The notes: generated by a model from the letters alone, not told the origin. A stretch of 26,119 nucleotides of DNA from UBA1219 sp045601425 (GCA_045601425.1 JAZRZP010000035.1:1-26119); one strand, 5' to 3'; shown: positions 17,160-25,721, counted from the stretch's first letter. Translations and numbers: made by a program.

Positions 17160-17188
17160 GAAAAGGGTGAGATTTTCTCACCCTTTCA
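17160..17188 (-). terminator. Intrinsic terminator of kdd
   Basis: An inverted repeat AAAGGGTGAGA / TCTCACCCTTT with a three-base loop (17162-17186) lies about 20 bases after the kdd stop. On the minus strand it is followed by TCTTTTTG, giving a U-rich tail. Confidence 0.85.
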
Positions 17189-17207
17189 CTATTCATATTT
17201 TTGAGGA

Positions 17208-18281
17208 CTATGCATAGAGTTCTTCGAATATTTTACGGAGTTTCGGGCATTCGCGGAGTTCCTGAAGTGTAAATTCTGCGTGACCTTTAGTATAACCGTT
17301 ACCCATAATCATGTTCACGTCGGATCCGATACCTTCGGCGCCGAGAGAAGCTTTTGTGAAGCTTGTAGCCATGGAGAAGAAGTAAACGACGCCGTCGTCT
17401 TTGGTGCAGAGCACGGCTGTCATTTCCTGATCGGGAACGTTTACGCAGTTGATTGTAACATCGGCCATCTTACCGTTGGTGAGTTTTTCGATGAGTTCGT
17501 AAACCTGAACCGGAGTCATGCCGGCAGCACTTTCCACTATGTCGCAGAAACCGAGGTCTTTGATGCGCTGGGTTGATTTCGGGCTGTTGGCGATGCCGAT
17601 AACCTTACCTGTAACTCCGACGCGTTTCTTGGCTTCGTAGCAGCAGAGCATACCGCTTTTTCCGCCAGCACCGAGTATAACGACTGTCTGTCCGTATTGG
17701 CAGAGTTTTGCAGTCTGTGCAGGAGCACCGGCAACGTCCAATGCCGAAAGAGCGAGTTTTTCAGGCATGTCGGTCGGTATTTTTGCATATATGCCGCTTT
17801 CGAAAAGTATGGCCTTGCCTTTTATGTCAACTTGGTCAACATCGGGACGGATGTCGAGTATTTCGTCGATGCGGAGTGGAGTAAGCGACAGGGAAACCAG
17901 TGTTGCTATGCGGTCGCCTTCTTTGAGGTCGATTTTGCCTTTGAGGGCGTCACCGATTTTCTCAACTTTACCGAGGAGCATGCCGCCCGAGCCTGTACGG
18001 CGGTTGCGGTGTTTGCCCTGAAGTTCAACGTTGAGAAGCATTTCCTTCTTTATTTCTTCCATGATTTTTTCCTGACTTGCACCTTCTCCTGCCTGCTGTT
18101 TGGCATAGTTGTGTATGTCGGTGAATGAAGCGGAGTCGATATTCAAAGTCTGAACGTCGATAAGTATTTCATTATCATAGATTTCGTCCATATTGTTATC
18201 GATTTTGTTTGCCGGCTGCGGCAACACGCCCTTGGGTTCAATTACGCGGTGAACACCGTATTTATTTCCTTTTTTTTGCAT
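17208..18281 (-). CDS. kdd: L-erythro-3,5-diaminohexanoate dehydrogenase
   Basis: A 357-residue cytoplasmic enzyme. In the anaerobic lysine fermentation pathway it oxidatively deaminates L-erythro-3,5-diaminohexanoate with NAD(P)+ to 5-amino-3-oxohexanoate and ammonia. The sequence agrees closely with known Kdd proteins: GNKYGVHRVIEPKGVLPQPA at the start, YDNEILIDVQTLNIDSASF, GSGGMLLGKVEKIG, IATLVSLSLTPLRIDEI, KAILFESGIYAKIP, and ALDVAGAPAQTAKL before the nucleotide-binding VVILGAGGKSGM. It belongs to the medium-chain dehydrogenase-like fold but has its own N-terminal extension. In many lysine fermenters kdd is clustered with kce, kal and the aminomutase genes. None of these is in this window, and kdd has its own promoter and terminator. 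Confidence 0.93.
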   Translation of the reverse strand: MQKKGNKYGVHRVIEPKGVLPQPANKIDNNMDEIYDNEILIDVQTLNIDSASFTDIHNYAKQQAGEGASQEKIMEEIKKEMLLNVELQGKHRNRRTGSGGMLLGKVEKIGDALKGKIDLKEGDRIATLVSLSLTPLRIDEILDIRPDVDQVDIKGKAILFESGIYAKIPTDMPEKLALSALDVAGAPAQTAKLCQYGQTVVILGAGGKSGMLCCYEAKKRVGVTGKVIGIANSPKSTQRIKDLGFCDIVESAAGMTPVQVYELIEKLTNGKMADVTINCVNVPDQEMTAVLCTKDDGVVYFFSMATSFTKASLGAEGIGSDVNMIMGNGYTKGHAEFTLQELRECPKLRKIFEELYA

Positions 18282-18345
18282 TTTATTTTACGTATTTTAC
18301 TGATTATTATTATTTTAACTATTTTATATATCTCAAATCGTTTTG

Positions 18346-18377
18346 CAAAGGTACAAATTTTTTTGTTTTTCTGCAAG
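18346..18377 (-). promoter_or_regulatory. Bacteroidota-type promoter of kdd
   Basis: The minus strand shows CTTG (18374-18377) as -33, a 20-base spacer and TACCTTTG (18346-18353) as -7, followed by C. Both spacing and -7 fit the Bacteroidota sigma-70 consensus. The predicted transcript leader is about 60 bases to the kdd ATG at 18281. Confidence 0.8.
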
Positions 18378-18410
18378 TATTTTTTTACAAATATGAGTTG
18401 CAGAAAGCCG

Positions 18411-19736
18411 TTACCAGTCGTATTCCCATTCAGCTTCGTTGTCCTGTTCTTCTTCCACGTATATTTCCTCGCGTTCCTCGCGTTCTTTCTGCTTGTACAT
18501 CTTTTCAAGATTGTTTTTCGGTGCCTGCTGTGCCGTAGATTGCTTCTTGTCGCCCTCAATGATTTTTTCAATTTCATCAACATAGACAAGATACTTAGGT
18601 TCAACAAGTTGCTTGTCGCGGTAAATTGTAGCTCCGGTGTAGTAATGCCTCAGTATTTCCTGATAGGAATGTCCCAGTGTCACCATGCGTATCGCACCCT
18701 CCTGGCTCAATCCTACGCCGTGTCCGTACCCCTTTCCGCTGATGATTACCTTTTCGCCGTCGGCAGATACCGAAAAGAATGTGGATTTCAGTTTGAAATC
18801 GGTGCGTATTCTGGTAAGCGGCACACCCATAATCTTGTTTTTGCGCTCATTCTGGGTAAAGTTCAGGAGTTCGTTGCACACAGCCGAATCCGAAACGTTC
18901 AGACTGTGCTTCTTCGAAAAATACGAAAGCCAGCTGTTCTTGGACACTTCTTTCTTCCATACCGACTGTTTCATGTTGAAGGAAAAGGTGTCGGGCACCG
19001 AGCGGAGATACGGTATTGCCGCTTTCCACACGTCCTCGGAGTTGGCTGTCTGCCCTCCGGAATTGGAATGGAACGGTGTGTCTATCGGGTTGCCGCTGGC
19101 ATCTACGAGAATTTCTCCGACGCTTTTAAGCGTGCCCAGCACTATTTCGGGGCGTATGCAGCGGTTGTAGTAGGCCTGACAGTGCACATCGTCGCAGAAG
19201 TTGTAGCCGTCGGCTTTGTGTTTGTTCATGTTTCGCAATGCCCAAGTCCTCGATATTATGGCCTGAACGCGGAATATGTCTATCTGATCGGGTTTACCGT
19301 AAATTTCGGATTGCACCACACCTGCTATGTAGGTCTCGAAATCGACTTCGTTGACAATCAGAAACTGATTGTTCTTCAACACTTTAACATGTATGTCACC
19401 CTCATAGGTACGCTGTTTCTTGCCTTTGGGGTTGATGCAGAAAATGCTCGAAGAGTCAGCCGAAACAATGTCGAGTGTAGCGTAACTTCCTACTTCATAA
19501 CCGTTTATGGTTGTCTTTATCTGTCCGCCGACAACTTTCAGCTCTATGCTCCTGTTCATGTCCAAAGTGTCGTAAAGCACTGTTCCCGAAGCATCTTTAA
19601 CCACATATTTGCCGACATCGAACGATATGTTCATCTGGTCAATCTTGGAGGAAGAATAAATCCTGACTTTCACCTTGCCTGCAAAAGCAAAAACAGGAAG
19701 AACCGTCAGCAAGAGTATTAGAATTTTTTTAGGCAT
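18411..19736 (-). CDS. SpoIID/LytB-domain protein with acidic C-terminal tail
   Basis: A 441-residue exported protein with signal peptide MPKKILILLLTVLPVFAFA. Residues ~115-385 carry the SpoIID/LytB domain: EVDFETYIAGVVQSEI with the key glutamate, then IFRVQAIISRTWALRN, FHSNSGGQTANSEDVW, and KGYGHGVGLSQEGAIRM. In Bacillus, SpoIID is a lytic transglycosylase that trims peptidoglycan during engulfment. In non-sporulating Bacteroidota, homologues are taken to be wall-modifying enzymes, but their substrate is unproven. Residues ~405-441 form a charged, Glu-rich tail (KEREEREEIYVEEE) ending in Trp, with no resemblance to a T9SS sorting domain. Its start overlaps the end of lpxB by 8 bases, so it is translated from the same message. 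Confidence 0.88.
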   Translation of the reverse strand: MPKKILILLLTVLPVFAFAGKVKVRIYSSSKIDQMNISFDVGKYVVKDASGTVLYDTLDMNRSIELKVVGGQIKTTINGYEVGSYATLDIVSADSSSIFCINPKGKKQRTYEGDIHVKVLKNNQFLIVNEVDFETYIAGVVQSEIYGKPDQIDIFRVQAIISRTWALRNMNKHKADGYNFCDDVHCQAYYNRCIRPEIVLGTLKSVGEILVDASGNPIDTPFHSNSGGQTANSEDVWKAAIPYLRSVPDTFSFNMKQSVWKKEVSKNSWLSYFSKKHSLNVSDSAVCNELLNFTQNERKNKIMGVPLTRIRTDFKLKSTFFSVSADGEKVIISGKGYGHGVGLSQEGAIRMVTLGHSYQEILRHYYTGATIYRDKQLVEPKYLVYVDEIEKIIEGDKKQSTAQQAPKNNLEKMYKQKEREEREEIYVEEEQDNEAEWEYDW

Positions 19737-20862
19737 TGTCGGAATATTTTAGTGTTCGGGCAATGGAGTCGGCTGTACGCTGCGAAGCTCCTGCATTGCC
19801 CAAAAGTTTTTTAACAGCAGTGTATTCCATGTAAAGCGAAGTGCGGAATTCTTCGTTTACCGTTATCTTTTCAAATTCGCGTTCCAGATCGGTCTGATTC
19901 AAATCACTCTGTATCAGCTCTGTAACGACTTTCTTGTCGGCAATCAGATTTACCAGAGATATGTACCTTACTTTGGCGAAGCGTTTCGCAATAGCCACCG
20001 AAATGGCGTTGGCCTTGTAGCAGACCACAAGCGGCAAATCAAACAATGCCGCTTCCAGAGTCGCCGTGCCCGAAGTTATCACGCCGGCAAAAGAAGACTG
20101 CAGCAACTGGTATGTCTGGTCATAAACGATTCTCACATTGTCGGAAAGTATGTACGGCTGGTATATCTTATCGCCGAGGAGTTTCATTCCGGCTATTACG
20201 AACTGGTACTCCGAATGATTCCTTGCCAAGTCCATCATGGGTGGCATCATTTTTCTGAGTTCCATTTTCCTGCTACCCGGCATCACTGCGATTATTTTGC
20301 GTTCATCCAAACCGTTCCTGCTGCGGAAATCGCCATCCGTCGCATTTTTGCGGGAATCTTCGATGGCATCCAGAAGCGGATGTCCGACATATTCGACGTT
20401 CTGCACGTTGTTTCGGTCGTAGAATGGTTTTTCGAAAGGCAGTATGACATACATTCTGTCCAGAATCCGGCGCATGGTTTTAATCCTGCGTTTTTTCCAT
20501 GCCCACACCTGCGGGGAGATGTAGTAGAAATTCCTGAATCCCTGACTGTGGGTATATTTGGCTATTTTCAGGTTGAATCCCGGATAGTCGATGAAAATCA
20601 CCGCATCGGGTTTGAATTCTGAAATATCACGCTTGCAGTATTTCAGGTTACCCAAAACGGTACGCAGATTGGCAACCACCTCCACAAAACCCATTATGGC
20701 CAGATCGCGGATATGCTTCACCAGCGTTCCGCCTGCCGACTGCATGAGGTCTCCACCCCAGAAACGTATCTCGGCATCCGGATCGTTGCGCAGAATGGCT
20801 TTCATAAGGTTTGAACCGTGCAAATCGCCCGAGGCTTCACCTACTATTATGTAATATTTCAT
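19729..20862 (-). CDS. lpxB: Lipid-A-disaccharide synthase
   Basis: A 377-residue GT19 glycosyltransferase. It joins UDP-2,3-diacylglucosamine and lipid X to form the tetra-acyl disaccharide of lipid A at the cytoplasmic face of the inner membrane. Typical motifs are GEASGDLHGSNLMKAI at residues ~8-23, IDYPGFNLKIAKY, YISPQVWAWKKRRI, VMPGSRKMELRKM, and SGTATLEAALFDLPLVVCYK for UDP-sugar binding. Length is normal. The stop overlaps the start of the SpoIID-domain gene, and the gene follows the 91-residue membrane-protein gene by 21 bases. It is outside the usual lpxD-fabZ-lpxA cluster, an arrangement found in Bacteroidota together with surE. Confidence 0.97.
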   Translation of the reverse strand: MKYYIIVGEASGDLHGSNLMKAILRNDPDAEIRFWGGDLMQSAGGTLVKHIRDLAIMGFVEVVANLRTVLGNLKYCKRDISEFKPDAVIFIDYPGFNLKIAKYTHSQGFRNFYYISPQVWAWKKRRIKTMRRILDRMYVILPFEKPFYDRNNVQNVEYVGHPLLDAIEDSRKNATDGDFRSRNGLDERKIIAVMPGSRKMELRKMMPPMMDLARNHSEYQFVIAGMKLLGDKIYQPYILSDNVRIVYDQTYQLLQSSFAGVITSGTATLEAALFDLPLVVCYKANAISVAIAKRFAKVRYISLVNLIADKKVVTELIQSDLNQTDLEREFEKITVNEEFRTSLYMEYTAVKKLLGNAGASQRTADSIARTLKYSDNA

Positions 20863-20883
20863 ATATCCCTATTTTTCAATATT

Positions 20884-21159
20884 TTACAAAATTTCATGAC
20901 TTCTCACCAGAAACACGATGAAAGCCACCAGCGTTACGAAAAGCACCACCATTATGGTCTTTGCAACCTTCATCAGACCCAGATTCCTGATGTAATATCT
21001 CAGCAAAAGTATGGCCGGGACGAATGAAAAGAGGAAGAACTTCATGTTTCCGTCGAACGGTATTCCGAAAACAAGGAACACGCAGCACACGGCGAATGCC
21101 GAAACAAGAATGCTTCCGAGTGAAACAACAAGACCTGCAAGTATGGTATCTTTTTTCAT
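20884..21159 (-). CDS. Small conserved-context membrane protein, function unknown
   Basis: A 91-residue protein that is almost entirely membrane-embedded. Three hydrophobic segments are visible at about 8-33, 38-54 and 63-87, separated by a short basic loop (RYYIRNLGLMK). There are two adjacent cysteines in the first segment (AVCCVFLVFG). I do not recognise a family. It is believable as a gene because it starts three bases after surE ends and stops 21 bases before lpxB, with no alternative frame giving a protein. Its place between surE and lpxB suggests an envelope role, possibly linked to lipid A, but that is inference from position only. Confidence 0.75.
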   Translation of the reverse strand: MKKDTILAGLVVSLGSILVSAFAVCCVFLVFGIPFDGNMKFFLFSFVPAILLLRYYIRNLGLMKVAKTIMVVLFVTLVAFIVFLVRSHEIL

Positions 21160-21162
21160 AAC

Positions 21163-21939
21163 TTACTGATTAAAACGTATTTGCATCTCTTTAATTCTGT
21201 CATAATCGGTGTAGTCGGGACGTGTCGGGACCACCGACACATAGCCGTGGTCAAGTGCCCAGATATCGGTATCGTCTGCCTTGTCGGGGCATTCGAATTT
21301 GCCGGTGAGCCACCACAAGTCCTTGCCCGTGGCGGGGTCAGGGCGGTTTTCGTAACTGTCGAGCCACAATCCGTCTGCCTGCCGGCAGACTTTCATGCCT
21401 TTTATTTCCTGAAGCGGCAGGTACGGTATGTTCACATTGAGCGACATGCCTTTCGGCAGACCGTTTTTCAAGACATCTGCCACGATTTTCTTTATGAACG
21501 GCACGCAGCCCGAGAAATCGGCATTGCTGTCCATGCTGAGTAACGAGAATCCTACGGCGTCGTAGCCGTTTATGGTCGCCTCAACGGCAGCACCCATCGT
21601 GCCCGAATAAATGACATTTATCGAGGCATTGCTACCGTGGTTTATGCCCGAAAGCACCAATGCCGGGCGACGGTTGCAGAAAAACGATTCTCCCAATTTC
21701 ACGCAATCGGCCGGAGTTCCGTTGCAGGTATATATTTTAAGACCCTCTTCTTCTTTAATGCAATTCACTGTCAGCGGAGCGTGTCCCGTTATGGAATGTG
21801 CCTTGCCCGATGCGTTGGTGTCGGTGGACATCACCACTATGTCGCCGAATTCGCGGACAGCATCCACCAAGGTCGTCAAGCCTTTGGCTTCCACCCCATC
21901 GTCGTTGCTGATAAGAATCAATGGCCTCATTTCCGTCAT
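21163..21939 (-). CDS. surE: 5'/3'-nucleotidase SurE
   Basis: A 258-residue metal-dependent phosphatase of nucleoside monophosphates, linked in other bacteria to stationary-phase survival. The signature is clear: ILISNDDGVEAKGL with the metal-binding Asp pair at residues 13-14, DTNASGKAHSITGHAPL, and NGTPADCVKLG. The conserved SGINHGSNASINVIYSGTMG loop completes the active site. The ATG at 21939 overlaps the stop of the DUF4340 gene as ATGA. Another ATG three codons later would also fit, but the four-base overlap favours the first. It acts in the cytoplasm, usually as a dimer or tetramer. The surE-lpxB neighbourhood is familiar in Bacteroidota. Confidence 0.97.
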   Translation of the reverse strand: MTEMRPLILISNDDGVEAKGLTTLVDAVREFGDIVVMSTDTNASGKAHSITGHAPLTVNCIKEEEGLKIYTCNGTPADCVKLGESFFCNRRPALVLSGINHGSNASINVIYSGTMGAAVEATINGYDAVGFSLLSMDSNADFSGCVPFIKKIVADVLKNGLPKGMSLNVNIPYLPLQEIKGMKVCRQADGLWLDSYENRPDPATGKDLWWLTGKFECPDKADDTDIWALDHGYVSVVPTRPDYTDYDRIKEMQIRFNQ

Positions 21940-23030
21940 TTTGATGTCGTTCTCGTTGATCTTTCAAGACTTCCCTTTCCCAAAAAGAAACTTGCCGGCT
22001 GCAGTATGTCATCGAAGACATAGTACTGTATGAGCACGGTGTCCTTGGTATCGAGGATAGCATAAAGGCGGTCCACGTCAAAGAAGTCTATGTATTTGTC
22101 CTTTGCACCTTCCTCCATGAGCAGGTCGGGGTTGGTGAATTTCACATAGGTACACAGCGAACGAGTCTCGCCTTTCGTGGACGTAACGGAAAGGCGGAAG
22201 CTGGGTTCACGAGAGAACGTGGTATCGAGTTCCACTTTGGGGACCACGCCTGCAAACTGGTCGAAATTGAGATTGACGAACGACGAAAGCAGTTGTGCTA
22301 CACGCACCGTATCGAAAGCCGGTACCATCTGATTCTGCATGTAGAAGTCAAAACCGTCATCGTTGTGGCGGCGGACTTCGAAAGACTCCTGAGGCTGCGA
22401 CGGGATTTCCACCTTTACCGACTGTATGTCGGTAACCGGCAGGTCAACTATCCTATGGCTTCGCCAAAGGTCGGGAACGGATTCGAAACGGGGACCGAGA
22501 AATCCTCTGAATCCGGGAATATGGACAACACACGGTTCGTCATCGCCTTCCCTGAACACGTAGGTTCCCATGTTATCCTGTGTCTCATGACCCACGTAGT
22601 ATGTTGCCACGAGTTTTTCCCGCTTGAACAGCTGAAGTTTTCCCCCGAACCAGTTTATGAACGGAACTTCCTGATACACCTCCACCTTTGTGCTGCTCAC
22701 CGAAAGGTTTTTGACTATGTTGCGGACTGCATTGCGGTTGACTTTCTGGCGGATACGCATCTGGTTGAGGGTTTCGAGAAGCAGATCCATCTTGCCCTGA
22801 CTTGCAGGATACTTGCCGTTCACCACCCATGTCGTATCATCTTCGGCACGCGTAAGCAAGACACTGTTGTCCAGCTTGTCGGACATGAATATCTTGGTTA
22901 TGGTGTTCACGTTTTCTATATGGTAATCCTGCTCAAAGGTGTGGTTTTTCGACTTGTTGCTGAATACAACGGCCGTGACGATTCCCAAAACTATCACGAC
23001 TGCAATGATTATCAAGTTGCGTTTTTTCAT
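21936..23030 (-). CDS. DUF4340 protein associated with the Gld ABC transporter
   Basis: A 364-residue protein anchored by one N-terminal membrane segment (residues ~5-23, LIIIAVVIVLGIVTAVVF). The rest is a periplasmic-type region with DUF4340 features: FIMSDKLDNSVLL-like and TWVVNGKYPASQGKMDLLLE near the start, then AYYVG-type and ESVPDLWRSHRIVDLP motifs, and paired beta-rich repeats. DUF4340 proteins are often encoded next to GldF/GldG-like ABC transporter genes, as here, and are thought to act with them, but their biochemical role is unknown. The frame is open to 23129. I chose the ATG at 23030 because it places MKKRN directly before the membrane segment and lies just beyond the gldG stop. 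An ATG at 23087 would overlap gldG. It overlaps surE by four bases. Confidence 0.82.
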   Translation of the reverse strand: MKKRNLIIIAVVIVLGIVTAVVFSNKSKNHTFEQDYHIENVNTITKIFMSDKLDNSVLLTRAEDDTTWVVNGKYPASQGKMDLLLETLNQMRIRQKVNRNAVRNIVKNLSVSSTKVEVYQEVPFINWFGGKLQLFKREKLVATYYVGHETQDNMGTYVFREGDDEPCVVHIPGFRGFLGPRFESVPDLWRSHRIVDLPVTDIQSVKVEIPSQPQESFEVRRHNDDGFDFYMQNQMVPAFDTVRVAQLLSSFVNLNFDQFAGVVPKVELDTTFSREPSFRLSVTSTKGETRSLCTYVKFTNPDLLMEEGAKDKYIDFFDVDRLYAILDTKDTVLIQYYVFDDILQPASFFLGKGSLERSTRTTSK

Positions 23031-23067
23031 CGTTATACGGTTTCTATTTCTGATGTTGAATGAAAGT

Positions 23068-24879
23068 TTATTTTGATTTTCTGACATTTCTTCTCTTGCG
23101 GACGAAAACAATGGCCACTCCTGCGACAAGGACTACGAGCACCGGAATCACGGTATTTATTATCTGATACTTGAGGCGCTGGTCGCGGATATCCATCTGG
23201 TTCATCTTGCGGAGCCGTATTTCACGGGAACGCAATTCGAGGACGTCATCGTCACCGCAAAGGTAGTTTATTGCATTGAGTATGAAGTTCTTGTTGGCGT
23301 ACATCGTACCCGTCCAGTTGTCGTAGCCGAGCGGGTATGCGAAATTGCTTTTGTAGTTGAAGCGGTTTTTGATCATGTCGCCGTCGGCAACGACAATCAT
23401 CTTTCCGTTGGAATCACCGACTTCCTTGTAGCCCATTTCGGGGATTTCCGTAAAATACGGCGAGAGCCGGTTTCTCCATGCCGACTTGAACTGGCCTTCA
23501 AGAAGCACGGCCACCGGGAGGTTGCTCTTGTTGAAGGAACGCTGGTCGGGTTCCACGCGGGCTACATTCAAATCCACGCGGGCGGGGGCACTCGACACAT
23601 GCGTATATTCCGAAGTCGTGAGCAGAACCGTTTTCCTGATACCGTTGTCGATGGTATCGATGGAACTTACGAATTCGCCCTTTATAAGGTCGAGGTTTTT
23701 CACGATAGGATGGTTTGCGGCAGGCACGAACTCAGGAAAATAGAACCATGGATGGTAGTTTATCGTCGGGCGGTCGCCAACCACACCGTCCTGCATCGGT
23801 ATCGGCATGCAGCGTATATCCATCAGCAGGTTCGGATTCACGCGTACCCCGTAGTTGAAGAGCATGTCGTCAAGGTTTCCGAAATCGAAGCGGAGAGCTA
23901 TCGAAGCCTCGCTGTTCTGCAGGCTGTCTATGTCCATTGCCACCGGATCGATGAGCCACAGTATCCGTCCGCCGTACATCACGAACTGGTCGAGTATGTA
24001 CAGATCCTGATCGGAAAAAGGCTGTACCGGTTTCGGTATCACCAGAACATCGTATTTGTTCGCAAAGATGTAAGACGTCGAGTCTTTGGGGTTGGGGCGG
24101 CGTTCAGTAAGGCTGTTTATATTTCCGTCGATGGTTACGTTTTCCAGACGGTAATAGTCCACCAGAGTCATCTGTATATCGAAAATGCTGTGCCGTTCGA
24201 GTTCACCGTGACCCTGAACGAATCCGACACGCTGCCGATTCACCTTTACAAGCTTGCGTATGGCGTCGGTAAGGCTGTATTCGAGAGACTGCACCGCATT
24301 GTTGAGCTGTTCCTCCGGGGACACATATTTCTGACTTGGAAGGAGATTTACGGAGACCTCCCTGCCCTTGTAAACCACGTCGGCGGCAGGAATCACGACC
24401 TGCTGGGTAACAGCACCTTCGTCCTTTACCTGAACGGTAGCCGGCTGAATGCCTTTTGCCGCAAGTTTCTGATAGAACACCTGCTGGTCTTCTTTGCTCT
24501 CGAAAGCGTTCGGATCCACGAACTCGTATTCTATGTAGTCGTTGTACGAACGGAACTGGTTCAACATGTCCTTGGTCTCGTTCTGAAGGCGCTTGAAATC
24601 TGCAGGGAATTCACCTTCCAGATACACACGGAAAAGCACGGTCTCGTCGATGCCCTTGAGGAGTTTTTTCGTGGAATCGGAGAGCGTGTAACGCTTTTCA
24701 GCTGTAAGGTCGAGACGGGTATAGACATACTTGCCTATGATATTCACGAAAACAAGTATCAGGATACCCGCAACGAGGTACAGTATATTGCTTCTTTTCA
24801 CGTTCTTTTTTTGCGAAGACTCAATTTTCTCCGCCGAATCGTGTCTTTTACCTAATATATTCTTTATGCTGACTTTCAT
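23068..24879 (-). CDS. gldG: Gliding-motility-associated ABC transporter substrate-binding-like protein GldG
   Basis: A 603-residue protein anchored at both ends. An N-terminal membrane segment at ~29-51 (ILYLVAGILILVFVNIIGKY) precedes a large periplasmic region, and a C-terminal membrane segment at ~575-595 (NTVIPVLVVLVAGVAIVFVR) is followed by a basic tail. Family features include LTAEKRYTLSDSTKKLLKGI after the first segment, VGFVQGHGELE, and YDVLVIPKPVQPFSDQDLYI followed by GGRILWLIDPV. GldG works with GldF and the ATPase GldA in flavobacterial gliding. In Bacteroidales without gliding the pair is retained with unclear function. No ATPase gene lies next to it, so the ATPase would be encoded elsewhere. 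It starts 24 bases after gldF. Confidence 0.95.
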   Translation of the reverse strand: MKVSIKNILGKRHDSAEKIESSQKKNVKRSNILYLVAGILILVFVNIIGKYVYTRLDLTAEKRYTLSDSTKKLLKGIDETVLFRVYLEGEFPADFKRLQNETKDMLNQFRSYNDYIEYEFVDPNAFESKEDQQVFYQKLAAKGIQPATVQVKDEGAVTQQVVIPAADVVYKGREVSVNLLPSQKYVSPEEQLNNAVQSLEYSLTDAIRKLVKVNRQRVGFVQGHGELERHSIFDIQMTLVDYYRLENVTIDGNINSLTERRPNPKDSTSYIFANKYDVLVIPKPVQPFSDQDLYILDQFVMYGGRILWLIDPVAMDIDSLQNSEASIALRFDFGNLDDMLFNYGVRVNPNLLMDIRCMPIPMQDGVVGDRPTINYHPWFYFPEFVPAANHPIVKNLDLIKGEFVSSIDTIDNGIRKTVLLTTSEYTHVSSAPARVDLNVARVEPDQRSFNKSNLPVAVLLEGQFKSAWRNRLSPYFTEIPEMGYKEVGDSNGKMIVVADGDMIKNRFNYKSNFAYPLGYDNWTGTMYANKNFILNAINYLCGDDDVLELRSREIRLRKMNQMDIRDQRLKYQIINTVIPVLVVLVAGVAIVFVRKRRNVRKSK

Positions 24880-24903
24880 ATCTTTACGTTTTTGGAAAGT
24901 GTT

Positions 24904-25641
24904 TTACTTTTGCCACTTGCGCGATTGGAGCACCATGTGGGTGAGCATCACGAAAAGTGCTATTACGCTGAGGAAATAAATGACATCACGCGTGTCTATT
25001 ACGCCACGGCTTATGGATTCGTAATGGTGCCGCATTCCGAGTTGTTTCACGAAGAGATTGAGCGAGCCGCAGACATCCATCTGATAGAGTGTCTCGAAGC
25101 CAAGGTAGCAGAAAAAGCACAGGACTATGGCTACGATGAAGGCTACGATCTGGTTTTTGGTAATCACCGAAGAGAAAAGGCCTATTGCCACGAATGCAGC
25201 TGCAAGGAACAGCAGTCCTACATACGAACCTGCCACAGCTCCGGTATCGATGTTGCCCACAGGGTCGCCGAGACGGTAAATGCTTATGTAATAGACTATT
25301 GTGGGCAGTATAGAGAAAAACACCAGCGTAAGTCCGGCAAGAAACTTCGCGAATATTATCTTGTAGTCGGAAAGAGGTTTGGTAAAAAGCAGTTCAATGG
25401 TCCCGCTGCGTTTTTCCTCGGCGAACATACGCATCGTTATGGCCGGTATCAGGAACAGAAACAGGAACGGAGACACGAGAAAGAACCCGCTCATGTCGGA
25501 AAAACCGTAGTCCAGAACATTGAAATCGGAGCGGAACACCCACAACAGCAGGCTCGTAAGCACCAGAAACACCACTATTATAAGATATCCGATAAGTGAT
25601 GAAAAAAAACTGTTCAACTCTTTTTTGTACAAAGTAAACAT
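24904..25641 (-). CDS. gldF: Gliding-motility-associated ABC transporter permease GldF
   Basis: A 245-residue ABC-2-type permease with six hydrophobic segments, starting MFTLYKKELNSFFSSLIGYL. Family-typical motifs include FFLVSPFLFLFLIPAITMRM and FAEEKRSGTIELLFTKPLSD, the cytoplasmic coupling region of ABC-2 permeases. It forms the membrane channel part of the GldAFG transporter in the inner membrane. It is the first gene of the seven-gene minus-strand run. A good promoter lies about 80 bases upstream, separated from the sorting-domain gene by a terminator. Length equals that of known GldF proteins. Confidence 0.96.
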   Translation of the reverse strand: MFTLYKKELNSFFSSLIGYLIIVVFLVLTSLLLWVFRSDFNVLDYGFSDMSGFFLVSPFLFLFLIPAITMRMFAEEKRSGTIELLFTKPLSDYKIIFAKFLAGLTLVFFSILPTIVYYISIYRLGDPVGNIDTGAVAGSYVGLLFLAAAFVAIGLFSSVITKNQIVAFIVAIVLCFFCYLGFETLYQMDVCGSLNLFVKQLGMRHHYESISRGVIDTRDVIYFLSVIALFVMLTHMVLQSRKWQK

Positions 25642-25721
25642 ATCGTCTGTTTTTTATTTTACGTTTATTATCAAGCATTTGAGGTAAAAAGCATTATTGC
25701 ATTTCACATCAAAAAGACTTG

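Noticed and set aside
18249..19721. A 490-codon open frame on the plus strand
   Set aside because: It is antisense to the SpoIID-domain gene, which has all its family motifs and couples to lpxB. The plus-strand product has no recognisable fold, and its hydrophobic start comes from the AT-rich kdd promoter region.
23031..23129. 33-residue N-terminal extension of the DUF4340 protein
   Set aside because: It overlaps the end of gldG and would put a polar stretch before the membrane anchor. MKKRN at 23030 is a standard start before a membrane segment.
23599..24855. A 418-codon open frame on the plus strand
   Set aside because: It is the shadow of gldG, with no start context or domain. Long antisense frames recur here because of the codon use of the real genes.
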